Assembly (NCBI RefSeq): GCF_019457615.1 | Contig: NZ_CP080414.1 | Coordinates: 928,501-992,500, forward strand | DNA length: 64,000 nucleotides | DNA from: Shewanella zhangzhouensis | Lineage (GTDB): Bacteria; Pseudomonadota; Gammaproteobacteria; Enterobacterales; Shewanellaceae | Direction: 5' to 3' | Shown: positions 16,774 to 25,926 of the stretch, piece by piece | Layout of the letters: each line of letters starts with the position of its first letter | How positions within the stretch are numbered: position 1 is the stretch's first letter | Made by a program: the position numbers and the translations under genes | Notes under the pieces: model-generated | The model's database searches: none | What the model was told of the DNA's origin: nothing | The model's input: only the letters and a program-made list of their open reading frames with translations

Positions 16774-17649
16774 ATGCTGGATGTGCGTTGTGAAGAGCCG
16801 GGACAAGCACCCAGGGTCTTTTCCGTTTACGGGTTTGCCAAGCTGGGTGAAGCCACGCAGGAGCAGCTCAGGCAATCGCTGTTTTGCCTGGGTTGCGGCG
16901 CGCGGGCCTATTTTCGCCGCGCCTCAAGCGATGGCAAGGCGGCCTGCTTTGGCTCCCTCTACCACAGTGATAATTGCCCCGAATATCGTCCATCCAGCTC
17001 CAGCAAAGAACATGAGGCCGACATTGCGGCCGTGCGTCAGGCCATTGAACAGGAAGACGGCCTGAGTATTGATTTTGATGCGCCGGTGCGGCTTGGGCGC
17101 AAGAGTACCGGTCATTCCACCGCCTCATCCGTCAGGGAGCCGCAGGGTTCCTATGATGTCCATTCGCAACACACACCCAATACTCAAGCCAAGGCGGCCG
17201 GGCAACCAGAGGATACGCTGCAGACCCCAAAACTCGGGCTTAAAAAACTGCTCATGAGTTTATTGCGGGGCAGTGAACTTGCTGGCTCGGACCTTTGGGT
17301 CTACACCGATGAGGTACACCGCTGGCGTGCGAAAAACCTGTTTGTGAATTTTGCCGATGCGATTCCTACGGAAAAAGGCGCGCCGCGCATGTATTGGGGT
17401 ACCTTGTCCCATGCGGATAACGACATGAATTGGCTAAATCCCACCGACAGCCGTGAGGTGGGCATTGCTATCTCTGATGTCCGCGAGGCTCTGCTCAAGC
17501 GATTCGGCATTAAAGAACGGGCTGACTTTGAAGGTGCGGGGATTATTCTTTTTGGCAAGTGCTTCTACACCAAGGATAAAAAACGCAAAATCATCAAACC
17601 CTGGAGCCAGGATCCCAAATGGGTTTATTTGCTGCCCGGCTTGGATTAG
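16774..17649 (+). CDS. Hypothetical protein with cysteine/histidine cluster
   Basis: Predicted 291-residue soluble protein that I do not recognise. The N-terminal part has a likely metal site, FCLGCGARAYFRR followed by C58, H64 and C68. This recalls the zinc-binding front of CoiA-like or recombination-associated proteins, but no nuclease motif is visible. A low-complexity linker (about 72-150) leads to a globular C-terminal domain with WVYTDEVHRWRAKN, YWGTLSHADND and the closing WVYLLPGLD. The annotated ATG has only a weak upstream GGGGG. Function unknown. Confidence 0.68.
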   Translation: MLDVRCEEPGQAPRVFSVYGFAKLGEATQEQLRQSLFCLGCGARAYFRRASSDGKAACFGSLYHSDNCPEYRPSSSSKEHEADIAAVRQAIEQEDGLSIDFDAPVRLGRKSTGHSTASSVREPQGSYDVHSQHTPNTQAKAAGQPEDTLQTPKLGLKKLLMSLLRGSELAGSDLWVYTDEVHRWRAKNLFVNFADAIPTEKGAPRMYWGTLSHADNDMNWLNPTDSREVGIAISDVREALLKRFGIKERADFEGAGIILFGKCFYTKDKKRKIIKPWSQDPKWVYLLPGLD

Positions 17650-17750
17650 CCGTTTCCCCTCAGGACAGAAGACGAAATACGGATATGAGTCGAGAGTTGA
17701 AATGAGAATGAAGCGGATTCACCCAGGATGTGGGGATAGGGGCATTTGTC

Positions 17751-18488
17751 ATGTCTGAAAAAAGCCAGGCAAGTGGCAACAAGCCCGGGTTACTCGTCCG
17801 CAGTTGGCGAGGATTCTGGCGCTGGAGTTTTCGACTCTTGCTGGCTTTTCTGCTGCTGTCTCTGGCATTGGTGCTGATGGTCAGCTTTATCAATCCTCCC
17901 ACCTGGGCCTGGCGTATCGACAGGGCGCTGTTCCCCCCCAACGACAATATTCAGGTGCGCCACCAGTGGGTGCCATTGGAAAAGATTGCGGCCAATATGC
18001 AATTGGCGGTCATCGCCTCTGAAGATCAGCGCTTTACCCAGCACAACGGCGTCGACTTTGCGGCCATTAAAACGGCCATCGAAGACAGAGATCCGGGGGA
18101 GCCCCTTCGCGGTGCCAGTACCTTAACCCAGCAAACGGCCAAGAACCTGTTTCTCTGGTCTTCCCGAAGTCTGGTCCGTAAAGGGCTGGAAGCCTGGTTT
18201 GCTGTGCTGTTGGATACCTTAAGTGGCAAGCGGCGTACTCTGGAGCTGTACCTGAATATCGTGGAGTTTGGCCCGGGAATTTATGGGGTGGAGGCCGCCT
18301 CCCAATATTACTTCAACAAGGGGGCGGGCAAGCTCAGCACCAGAGAAGCCGCCTTGCTGGCCGCCTTGCTCCCCAACCCCTGGTCATATCGCATCAATCC
18401 CCCTACGGCCTACATGAACCGACGCGCCGATTGGATTGGTCGGCAAATGCGCCAACTGGGTATGGCAACCCTGAAAGACCTCGATTAG
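17751..18488 (+). CDS. mtgA: MtgA, monofunctional peptidoglycan glycosyltransferase
   Basis: Predicted 245-residue inner-membrane enzyme polymerising lipid II into glycan strands in the periplasm. One N-terminal membrane helix (about 27-48) is followed by a GT51 domain. The catalytic glutamate is E91 in ASEDQRFTQHNGVDF, and the other GT51 motifs are present as RGASTLTQQTAKNLFL, RKGLEAW and LELYLNIVEFG. E. coli MtgA has 242 residues. The ATG at 17751 follows TAGGGG; a GTG seven codons upstream is less likely. It is convergent with the Hcp-like gene. Confidence 0.95.
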   Translation: MSEKSQASGNKPGLLVRSWRGFWRWSFRLLLAFLLLSLALVLMVSFINPPTWAWRIDRALFPPNDNIQVRHQWVPLEKIAANMQLAVIASEDQRFTQHNGVDFAAIKTAIEDRDPGEPLRGASTLTQQTAKNLFLWSSRSLVRKGLEAWFAVLLDTLSGKRRTLELYLNIVEFGPGIYGVEAASQYYFNKGAGKLSTREAALLAALLPNPWSYRINPPTAYMNRRADWIGRQMRQLGMATLKDLD

Positions 18489-18548
18489 GTATGTGCTCTA
18501 CCAAAATCCAGGGCTTGGGCACATCCATGAATGTGCCCAGAGCCGGGC

Positions 18549-19079
18549 TCAGCGGCATTTATGGCTGCTGGAACTGATACGGGTGACTTCGGGGGCGCCT
18601 GGGCTGCCATCCGGCCCGGGACGACGGTACTCAATTGACGCTTCATCGAAATGCAAAGTGATGTTCTCAGTCATGCGATCATGGCCACTGCCACCGGTTT
18701 GATAACTGGTTACAGTGACATTGCGCATGCGCATCTTAAAGTAGTCCTCAGTGCGGGCGGTGCCGCTCAGGGTCATGGAAATTTCGGCATCGGGATACTG
18801 AGTGCCCATCATTTGCCCCATCAAAATATCGACGGTGGCGCTGTCGGTATATTTGGCCAAAGATACATCCATAACACAAAGGCTGCCCGAGTTATTCATG
18901 CCATTGCTTGTACCCCAGCTCCAGCTGAGAAGTTCAATTTCCTCCCTGTGGGTATCGTCCTGGCTTTCGCCCTTGATATCGCCAATTTTTAAATAACCAG
19001 CCCCCTGAGCTGAGCCTACGGTCATTCCCAGGGCCAGGGCCGATACCATACCAAGTCTTTTCCATTGACTGACTCTCAT
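18549..19079 (-). CDS. Hcp-like protein with signal peptide
   Basis: Predicted 176-residue protein. Residues 1-27 form a Sec-type signal peptide ending GSAQGA. The rest resembles the T6SS tube protein Hcp1 family, with YLKIGDIKGES, HREEIELLSWSWG and a run of beta strands ending TENITLHFDEASIEYR. Canonical Hcp is cytoplasmic and has no signal peptide, and no other type VI secretion gene is in the window. This protein is therefore probably exported by Sec and may have a separate role. AAGGAGAG lies six bases before the ATG. The last 20 residues are polar and look disordered. Confidence 0.8.
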   Translation of the reverse strand: MRVSQWKRLGMVSALALGMTVGSAQGAGYLKIGDIKGESQDDTHREEIELLSWSWGTSNGMNNSGSLCVMDVSLAKYTDSATVDILMGQMMGTQYPDAEISMTLSGTARTEDYFKMRMRNVTVTSYQTGGSGHDRMTENITLHFDEASIEYRRPGPDGSPGAPEVTRISSSSHKCR

Positions 19080-19305
19080 CAGAATCTCTCCTTATGATTA
19101 CAGAACTGTGCCGCCCATGCAGGCACAGGACTAAAGTGTAGGTCTCAGCGCTTATTCCTGCTTAGGGGGGTAAATCTCATTCCAAGGATTGATGTGTAGT
19201 CAGAGGCGTTTCTTTAAGGTGTGCAGTGGCTCATTTTAGTGTTGCGGCCATAACGTCAACGCCAACACAGGCACGGATATTTACCCGAGTAAAAGGAACT
19301 TACCC

Positions 19306-19647
19306 ATGAAACACCTTATGATATTGCCTCTGCTCCTTGGTGCTTTGCTCCCCGCTGCTGCGAACGCCTCGGAAGAACCCGAGTTATCCGCCGAATTGTT
19401 CGAACAGGGACTACAGCAGACGCTCCAAACCATGCGCGGTAACGGCGTATTCAAAGCCGTGTCTGCCTGTGCCGGCATGAGTCAGGGGGCGCTTGAGCAA
19501 GCGGTGGTCAGGGAGCTCAGGCACTGCCACAGCGAATACAGCCGCCAGCAAGATTATGAGGCACTGGATGTGTGCCTGTCTGCCACCATGGAAAAGGCAT
19601 CGGGCAAGTCAGAGGCCGAATTGGAAACCTGTATGATGAGCCGGTAG
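19306..19647 (+). CDS. Small exported hypothetical protein with conserved-looking cysteines
   Basis: Predicted 113-residue protein. Residues 1-21 form a signal peptide ending AANAS. The mature part is helical and acidic and has four cysteines (SACAG, RHCHS, DVCLS, ETCMM), suggesting two disulfides in the periplasm. AAAAGGA lies before the ATG at normal spacing. No family is recognised and the neighbours give no clue to function. Confidence 0.72.
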   Translation: MKHLMILPLLLGALLPAAANASEEPELSAELFEQGLQQTLQTMRGNGVFKAVSACAGMSQGALEQAVVRELRHCHSEYSRQQDYEALDVCLSATMEKASGKSEAELETCMMSR

Positions 19648-19762
19648 CCCCGGCTCCCGCAGGGGGAGGGTGGTGCTTAAACGGCCGGTTCACTGGACAG
19701 TGAGCCTGTTGTTGCCAACAATCGCAATATCCTCTGTTGAGTCGACCCGGGTGAACACTGTT

Positions 19763-20179
19763 ATGGATAGCTCCCCAATTGCCCGCGGCGCTTGCCTGTG
19801 CGGCGCCATTCATGTGGAAATCGATTTGCCACCCAAGTGGGTCGCCCATTGCCACTGCACACAGTGCCAACATGCCCATGGGGCGGCATTTGTTACCTGG
19901 CTTGGGGTGAGTGAACTGGCTGCGCGCATCAGCGACCCTGAGCAGCATCTGCAGTGGTTTGCCTCATCACAGGCGGCGCGGCGGGGATTTTGCCGTCGCT
20001 GCGGCAGCAGTTTGTTTTTTACCTCCAGCCGCTGGCCGGGTGAGTTACACATAGTCCGTGCCTGCTTTCACGACCCCATAGTTCAGTTGCCCATGGCCCA
20101 TGTGTTTTACGACACCCATGTGGATTGGTTTGAGGTGCGCGATAGTTTGCCCAAAAAAGCCGCCCAGGAAGTCGATTGA
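19763..20179 (+). CDS. GFA-family (DUF636) zinc protein
   Basis: Predicted 138-residue cytoplasmic protein of the glutathione-dependent formaldehyde-activating (GFA) family. The cysteine layout is seen as CLCGAI, CHCTQCQ and CRRCGSSLF, which bind two zinc ions in the family. Most members have no proven substrate, so the name should not be read as formaldehyde metabolism. The ATG at 19763 gives the standard family length; a GTG at 19751 is an alternative. It is followed by a strong terminator shared with the convergent subtilisin gene. Confidence 0.85.
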   Translation: MDSSPIARGACLCGAIHVEIDLPPKWVAHCHCTQCQHAHGAAFVTWLGVSELAARISDPEQHLQWFASSQAARRGFCRRCGSSLFFTSSRWPGELHIVRACFHDPIVQLPMAHVFYDTHVDWFEVRDSLPKKAAQEVD

Positions 20180-20236
20180 TTTGCTTTTTATGCTGCTTGT
20201 TGCAGCAATGAAGGGATTATCGCAAAAGCGCTGGCC

Positions 20237-20270
20237 AAAAAAAGACCGATGGGGTTGCCATCGGTCTTTG
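20237..20270. terminator. Bidirectional rho-independent terminator
   Basis: A twelve-base stem (AAAGACCGATGG / CCATCGGTCTTT) with a five-base loop is preceded by an A-run. It lies between the GFA gene and the end of the subtilisin gene. Confidence 0.88.
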
Positions 20271-20331
20271 GCTTTCACTTCGTTTGGGGTGGAGAAGGGT
20301 GACCAGAAAAAATCCTGGCCACCAAGGGGTT

Positions 20332-23300
20332 TTAATGGCGACGGCGCAGTGCTCCGGCTGCCATCAGCAGCAAGGCCATCCAACCCAGGCTGCCGCCTGA
20401 GCTGTTGTTGGCAGGGGTGGTTTCAGTGACGGGAGCTGCCGCCACCTTCACTATTACCTCTGCCTCGTCTTCATCCATGCCGTCAGACACTGTCACTGTG
20501 AAACTGTGCTCACCCACTGACAGGCCAGTCACAGTAGTGACAGCAGCGCTGTCGTCACCGATGGTGCCCGGGCCATCCCAGCTGAATGTCAGGTTGTCAC
20601 CGTCCATGTCAACCGAGCTGCTGGCATCCAGGGTGATGGTTTGACCCTCGGTGATGGCAAACTCGGCATTGGCGGTTTTGGCAACCGGCGCATCCTGCTC
20701 CGGGGTGACTGTCAGCATAAAGCTGACGCTGGCCTGATCGCTGGCATGCTCGTTGTCCTGCACTGTCACTGTTACCAGGGTTTCACCGAAGAAGTCGGCA
20801 TCGGGCTTGAGGCTGAAGCTGCTGCCATTGATCTCGGCCTGTACATGCTCACCGGTCACAATCACATGGTTGCTCACTTTATTGGCATCCAGATAGAAGA
20901 CTTCGATGCCACTCAGCTCACCGTCTTCGGCCACCTGCATATCGGGCAGGGCAGCGACTTTCAGATCGCTGTTGACCACAAGGGTGCGGCTGGTGGTTTT
21001 TTCCATCTGTCCTTCTACGCTCTGAGTCAGCAGGACTTCCAGCGTCTTACCCACGGCTTGAGGCTGAACAACCGCCTTCACCTTCATGTCGATGGCGCTC
21101 TGCTCGGGACCCTGGTAATCGAAACACATCACCATGTTGTCTTCGAGTACCTCATCCAGATTGTCAAAACCAACCATGGTGTAGAGATAGCCGTCTTTTG
21201 GACCGACGTTGGATGAGTAAGGGCTGTCGAAACCTTCTACATAGATGGTGCCTTTGGCCAGGTTTGCACCCAGGTTGTCGTAGGCAAAGATCATCTCGAA
21301 GCGGTTGTCACGGAAGTCCAGGTTGGGACGCAATATCACTTGATAGTCATATTCATCGCCGGTTTGCGTATCTGTGACGTTATCGAACTCCATAAACAGC
21401 AGATCACCCAGATCCGGACGGTCCGCATCGTACTGAGCCGCAATGGTCAAACCCCATGGGTCATCGGGGTGACGACGGTTTTTGGCTTCGAAGCTGCCAC
21501 GCCAGAAGGGGTTGACTGACTCATACAGGAAGCCGGGACCACGCACATAGTTCATCATCCAGTATGCGCTGTTGAACTGCATGGCACCCACGGCGTGCAT
21601 ACGGATGAAACCGCCATTGTTCTGGTTGTAGAGTTTGAACTGTTCCTGATCCATACCCCAGAACAGCCAGTTCATGGGCACATCGTTAAAGGCACGATAG
21701 TCACCCACATGCCAACTGTGCTCCGGCTGAATACCAAACTCGCGCAGGTCGATGTAGCCCCCATCGGAGTACTCATCAATCATGGGAGTGCGGCATTGGG
21801 CCGAGGTCAGGCTGTTGGTCACCACATATTCACGCTGAATGTTACGGGTGCTCAGCTGGTTGCCACTCAGACTGAAGCCCTTTTCATCCATTTCCAGGTT
21901 GGTCAGCGCCTTGTCGTTGAGGGTCTTCAGGGTCTCGGGGGCCAGACGCATACCCTCGGGCAGGGTCAGCTTGAAGCTGAAGTCTCTGTCCTGTGACTCC
22001 AGGTTTGGCAGCATCGACAGGTCAATCTCAACCACGTCCATATTGCGTGCCTTATCCTGGCTGAGGTTAAAGGACACATTGTCCTTGCCGCGTCTCAGGG
22101 TGAGGGAGGTAAAGCCCAGGGTGCCTTCTTCGCCGGGCATGTTCCCCATATCGAAACCACCATAGAACACGTCACCTTCCACCGCTTGGGGCAGATCCCA
22201 GTTCAGGGTCAGCTCATAGTTACCATTACCATCGTGGGATGCCGGACCTTCAAGGTGGAAGTTGCCTGCGGCGCTGTCGTTACCCACCAGGGCAACGGCG
22301 GTGTTCACCTTGTACATCTGTTTGCCACTGCCCACGTTGGTCAGGGCAATCCAGTAAGTACCTGGCACTGGGTCCACCAGATCGCAGTAGTTCATCACGG
22401 CGTTGGATGACGACTGACATTCAAGTTCGGCATGGAACTCGTTGGTCAGGGCGTTTCTGTTGGCCGCCAGTTCCTCCTCACTTGGGATAAAGCTGTCGTT
22501 GCCGTTGGCATCGCGGCCCACACTGAGCACCGGGATTTGCTTGAAGTAGCGAGGATTGTCGTTGTTGTCATGACCGATAAGGTCTGCAGACTGGACCTCT
22601 ATCATCAAACGCTTGGTGCCTTCCGGCACCACCACCTTGCTGAGCCCCCACTTTTCCACGTTGGCCAGGTTAATGAGCGGGCTTACCAGCCCCAATTCAT
22701 GCTGTTCCACTTCGGGTTTAACCAGCCCATAGTATCTTGGGGTGAACTGGCTGTAGTTGTCGGTATTAACGACAAAGGTTTCAGCACCCTGCTCACGGTT
22801 GAACTCGATTTGCTTGGCAAAAGGCAATTGGTCGTAGTTGGACAGGGCCACCACAGGCATATGCAGCTCAGGCGAGTTTCCTGTGCTCTCGGTCAGCATC
22901 AGCTTGCCATTGAAGAGGGCATAGTTGGTATTGCCTTCCCATGGTGAGTCACCATCGTCCGGGTCAACCGCGTAGCGACTCACGCTTGGTACCGTCATTT
23001 TCACCATGATGGTCTGGGTTTCCCCGGCCTTCAGGCTGAATTGACTTGGGGTGGCAACCAGGGTCGCACCGTCCTCTTTCACCTCGGTGCTGACTGTCCA
23101 GCTGCCATCTTTGGTGGCCGTGACTGTGCGCATCCAGGTGCATTCTTTCTCACAGTTCATGTCAACCATGGATGGCAGGTTCAGCCAGTTGGCGATACCT
23201 CCGTTATTGGGGTTGGCAGCCATATAGCCATCAATGGTTTCATCCATGATAAGCCCGGTGGCGTCAGCCTTTGCCACATCAATGGCACCGGCACCAGCCA

Positions 23301-25509
23301 TGAAGTGGTATGGCAGTTCAGTTGGCGTCGCACCGGTATAAGGCTGGTATTTCACCTCATTGGCGGTCAGCATCAATGCCGATTGGATCTCTGCCGGTGT
23401 CCAGTCAGGGTGCAGCTGGGTCAGCAGCGTCATGGCGCCGGCCACATGGGGCGATGCCATGGAGGTACCGCTCATCATGGTCCAATCGCTGGCAGAGGGA
23501 TTGTTGGTAAAGGGTTGATCGTCGGCGTTGGCGGCATAGATGTTTACGCCGGGCGCCGTAACATCCGGTACCAGGTTATCGATATAGCGACTTGGGCCCA
23601 TGGAGCTGAAGTAGGCCAGCAGATTGCCTTTCTCTTCGTCCAGCAGATAGTCGTTCACATGGGCAGTGATGGTGCCGCGGGCGGTGCCGTTACTGCGGTT
23701 GATCCAGTTTTTCAGGCTGTAACCCACGCTGGAAGAAACGTTAATCCCAGGAATGACAAAGCGGTCAGCCACCAGAGGGTCGCTGTAGTTCACGTTGAGC
23801 AGTACCAAACCACCGGCGCCACCAGCCTGTACGTTGATAGCCTTATCTACGCGGGGAATATCACCGCGTTCACAGACGACAATTTGGTCTGCGGTGAAGG
23901 TGCCTGCAGGGAAGGGCGCATTACAGGTTTTGGCTGCGTAACCATCGTTGGTGTTGGGATCGGGATAGCTTTCAGCCAGCACAAACTGACCGGAAATCTC
24001 ATCGGTAAAGCCTTTGCCCGCGATGTCATTTTTCGGGATGGTGAAGGCAGGTCCGGTGGACTCAAAGGCCGTAATACTGGTTTTACCCGCATCCAGGGTT
24101 CTGTCGTGGGTAGAGGCCCCCACAGTGGTCACCCAGGGAGAGGTGTGGTCGGCACTGTAGAAATAGGGGCCAGAGTTACCGGCAGCGGCAGCCACGGAGA
24201 TCCCGGCTTCGCGGGCAGACAGGAACGCCAGCTCCATTGGGTCTTCCCAGGGGAAGTTTTCGCCGCCACCGATGGAGAAGTTAATCACGTCCACGCCGTC
24301 GCGGATGGCATCTTCAAAGGCGGCTAGAATGGCTTCTTCAGGACAACCTGCATACGGGTCTCCACCACTGCCCGGCCAGCACACCTGATAGGAGATGATG
24401 TGGGCGCGGGGAGCCACACCCGAGGTGTGATCGAAGTTGAATGGCAGGTTTACACCGTCGCTGACCTTGTCGCCGTTGGCCGCCTGAAGAGGTGTATTTT
24501 CGATGCGATTACCGGCGGCAGTGCTGGCGGTGTGTGAGCCGTGGCCATTGTAATCTTCACCATTGCGGGGACGGATAAGCTTGGTCTGCCAGGAGTAATC
24601 CTGAAACTCGGGGGCGTTGTAGATTTCAGTAATCACTTCATAGGAATACACGCCAATCAGCTTGTCGTTACAGAGGCTGGCATCGGTCTGACAGTCACCC
24701 AGATACTGGCCGCCCATCTTTTCATGGCTGGCGGTAAAGTCGGCATCCGAGGCAAATGCAGGATGATCGGTATTCACACCTGTGTCGATAATACCCACCA
24801 CCATGCCTTCACCCTGTGCCTTTAGGCCAGAGCTGGTATTGCCGTTCCAGGCGGCATCGGCATGGATAAACTCAGGACCACGGTCGGTACGCAATTTGAA
24901 CACCCGGGTAGGGGTAATCTTTTTCACCCCGGGCACCTGCGCCATACGCGCGGCATCTTCCTGGGTCATGCGCACAGTGGCGGCATTGTTGGCCAGGGTA
25001 AACTGGTCCTTCAGTTCGAAGCGAGCGCCGTGGGCACTGGCTTTATTCAGGACACTCTGCTGCTTGCTCTTAAGCATGGACTGGTAGTGTACTACCTCAG
25101 ATGCCTGAACCTGGCCTGGATTCAGTACACCGGACTTCTGCATCATTAAAGGCTTGGTGGCAGCATAGCCAGAGACACCACCATCATAGGTAGCCACCGG
25201 CTTGTCGTCGAACTGCACGATAAAGGTATGTTCACCCTTGATGGAGTCGTCGAACTCGAACACTTTTTGTTGGCGTCGATTCAGTACGTGATTCACTTTA
25301 CCGGGGGCAAGGAAGAGGTCGCCGGTTTGATCTTCTTTACGCGACGTATTGAATGCCTCGATATCTTCGTTGGTAAAGGTGGGCACATAGAAGCCGCCCT
25401 TGTCGGCTTTCGCCATGCCAATCTCTGCCGCGGCATAGCCCGACATCCCCAGGTACAGGACACCGAACACAGCAGCTGCGCTGGCTTTGATAGGATGTTT
25501 CACTGTCAT
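20332..25509 (-). CDS. Large secreted S8 subtilisin-like protease with GlyGly-CTERM tail
   Basis: Predicted 1725-residue serine protease. The order is signal peptide (1-28), inhibitor I9-type propeptide (about 70-205), S8 catalytic domain with D242 (IIDTGVNTDH), H323 (NGHGSHTAS), N445 (AAAGNSG) and S683 (GTSMASPHVAG), and a PA domain inserted at about 500-620. A long beta-rich region follows, then cadherin/PKD-like repeats near 1530-1690. The tail GGSLGWMALLLMAAGALRRRH is a GlyGly-CTERM sorting signal, cut by a rhombosortase in other bacteria before surface release through type II secretion. No rhombosortase is in the window. The ATG at 25509 follows CGGAG and opens a clear signal peptide; an upstream in-frame ATG at 25653 would bury it. 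It probably degrades external protein. Confidence 0.95.
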   Translation of the reverse strand: MTVKHPIKASAAAVFGVLYLGMSGYAAAEIGMAKADKGGFYVPTFTNEDIEAFNTSRKEDQTGDLFLAPGKVNHVLNRRQQKVFEFDDSIKGEHTFIVQFDDKPVATYDGGVSGYAATKPLMMQKSGVLNPGQVQASEVVHYQSMLKSKQQSVLNKASAHGARFELKDQFTLANNAATVRMTQEDAARMAQVPGVKKITPTRVFKLRTDRGPEFIHADAAWNGNTSSGLKAQGEGMVVGIIDTGVNTDHPAFASDADFTASHEKMGGQYLGDCQTDASLCNDKLIGVYSYEVITEIYNAPEFQDYSWQTKLIRPRNGEDYNGHGSHTASTAAGNRIENTPLQAANGDKVSDGVNLPFNFDHTSGVAPRAHIISYQVCWPGSGGDPYAGCPEEAILAAFEDAIRDGVDVINFSIGGGENFPWEDPMELAFLSAREAGISVAAAAGNSGPYFYSADHTSPWVTTVGASTHDRTLDAGKTSITAFESTGPAFTIPKNDIAGKGFTDEISGQFVLAESYPDPNTNDGYAAKTCNAPFPAGTFTADQIVVCERGDIPRVDKAINVQAGGAGGLVLLNVNYSDPLVADRFVIPGINVSSSVGYSLKNWINRSNGTARGTITAHVNDYLLDEEKGNLLAYFSSMGPSRYIDNLVPDVTAPGVNIYAANADDQPFTNNPSASDWTMMSGTSMASPHVAGAMTLLTQLHPDWTPAEIQSALMLTANEVKYQPYTGATPTELPYHFMAGAGAIDVAKADATGLIMDETIDGYMAANPNNGGIANWLNLPSMVDMNCEKECTWMRTVTATKDGSWTVSTEVKEDGATLVATPSQFSLKAGETQTIMVKMTVPSVSRYAVDPDDGDSPWEGNTNYALFNGKLMLTESTGNSPELHMPVVALSNYDQLPFAKQIEFNREQGAETFVVNTDNYSQFTPRYYGLVKPEVEQHELGLVSPLINLANVEKWGLSKVVVPEGTKRLMIEVQSADLIGHDNNDNPRYFKQIPVLSVGRDANGNDSFIPSEEELAANRNALTNEFHAELECQSSSNAVMNYCDLVDPVPGTYWIALTNVGSGKQMYKVNTAVALVGNDSAAGNFHLEGPASHDGNGNYELTLNWDLPQAVEGDVFYGGFDMGNMPGEEGTLGFTSLTLRRGKDNVSFNLSQDKARNMDVVEIDLSMLPNLESQDRDFSFKLTLPEGMRLAPETLKTLNDKALTNLEMDEKGFSLSGNQLSTRNIQREYVVTNSLTSAQCRTPMIDEYSDGGYIDLREFGIQPEHSWHVGDYRAFNDVPMNWLFWGMDQEQFKLYNQNNGGFIRMHAVGAMQFNSAYWMMNYVRGPGFLYESVNPFWRGSFEAKNRRHPDDPWGLTIAAQYDADRPDLGDLLFMEFDNVTDTQTGDEYDYQVILRPNLDFRDNRFEMIFAYDNLGANLAKGTIYVEGFDSPYSSNVGPKDGYLYTMVGFDNLDEVLEDNMVMCFDYQGPEQSAIDMKVKAVVQPQAVGKTLEVLLTQSVEGQMEKTTSRTLVVNSDLKVAALPDMQVAEDGELSGIEVFYLDANKVSNHVIVTGEHVQAEINGSSFSLKPDADFFGETLVTVTVQDNEHASDQASVSFMLTVTPEQDAPVAKTANAEFAITEGQTITLDASSSVDMDGDNLTFSWDGPGTIGDDSAAVTTVTGLSVGEHSFTVTVSDGMDEDEAEVIVKVAAAPVTETTPANNSSGGSLGWMALLLMAAGALRRRH

Positions 25510-25845
25510 TAATGACTCCGTTCTTGTCGTTATTATGTTTCCATCCACAATTGTCGGTGCTGCCATGCCCTGCCGGTTATCGAAAAGTACGCATCCACTT
25601 TGCAACATTTTCAATGAGTTATACTTGCCGAACTGGGTGGGCAAAACCCACAAGTTGCGGATCTGATCGCAAATAAAGCGACCTGTTATAGCATTCCGAA
25701 GTAACGGAAACTGTACGAGTTTGTAGCAAGGTTGTTTGTTTTTGGTGTTGAATGTGGGTGTGTTTTCGAAGGGGTAAAGGCAGGGATATTGGCAAGGCCA
25801 AACAGGGAGAGCGCGCAGGGAAATGACCGAGAGGGTATAAAAAAG
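25510..25845. other. Intergenic region upstream of the subtilisin gene
   Basis: The stretch holds the 5' region of the subtilisin gene and no credible gene on either strand. A short inverted repeat (GTGGG / CCCAC around 25638-25652) is visible. No promoter hexamers were convincing. Confidence 0.4.
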
Positions 25846-25896
25846 AGCAAAAATAAAGGCACTGCAGATTCCCCGATTATGTGGGGGCAGTGCCTT
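25846..25896 (-). terminator. Rho-independent terminator of katG
   Basis: On the minus strand the arms AAGGCACTGC (25887-25896) and GCAGTGCCTT (25856-25865) pair and are followed by TTATTTTTG. It lies about 30 bases past the katG stop. Confidence 0.8.
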
Positions 25897-25926
25897 GATG
25901 GATATCAGCCAGTGACTATCCGAGCC

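Noticed and set aside
23041..24327. A 428-codon open frame on the plus strand
   Set aside because: It is antisense to the catalytic domain of the subtilisin gene, whose active-site motifs are all intact in the sense frame.
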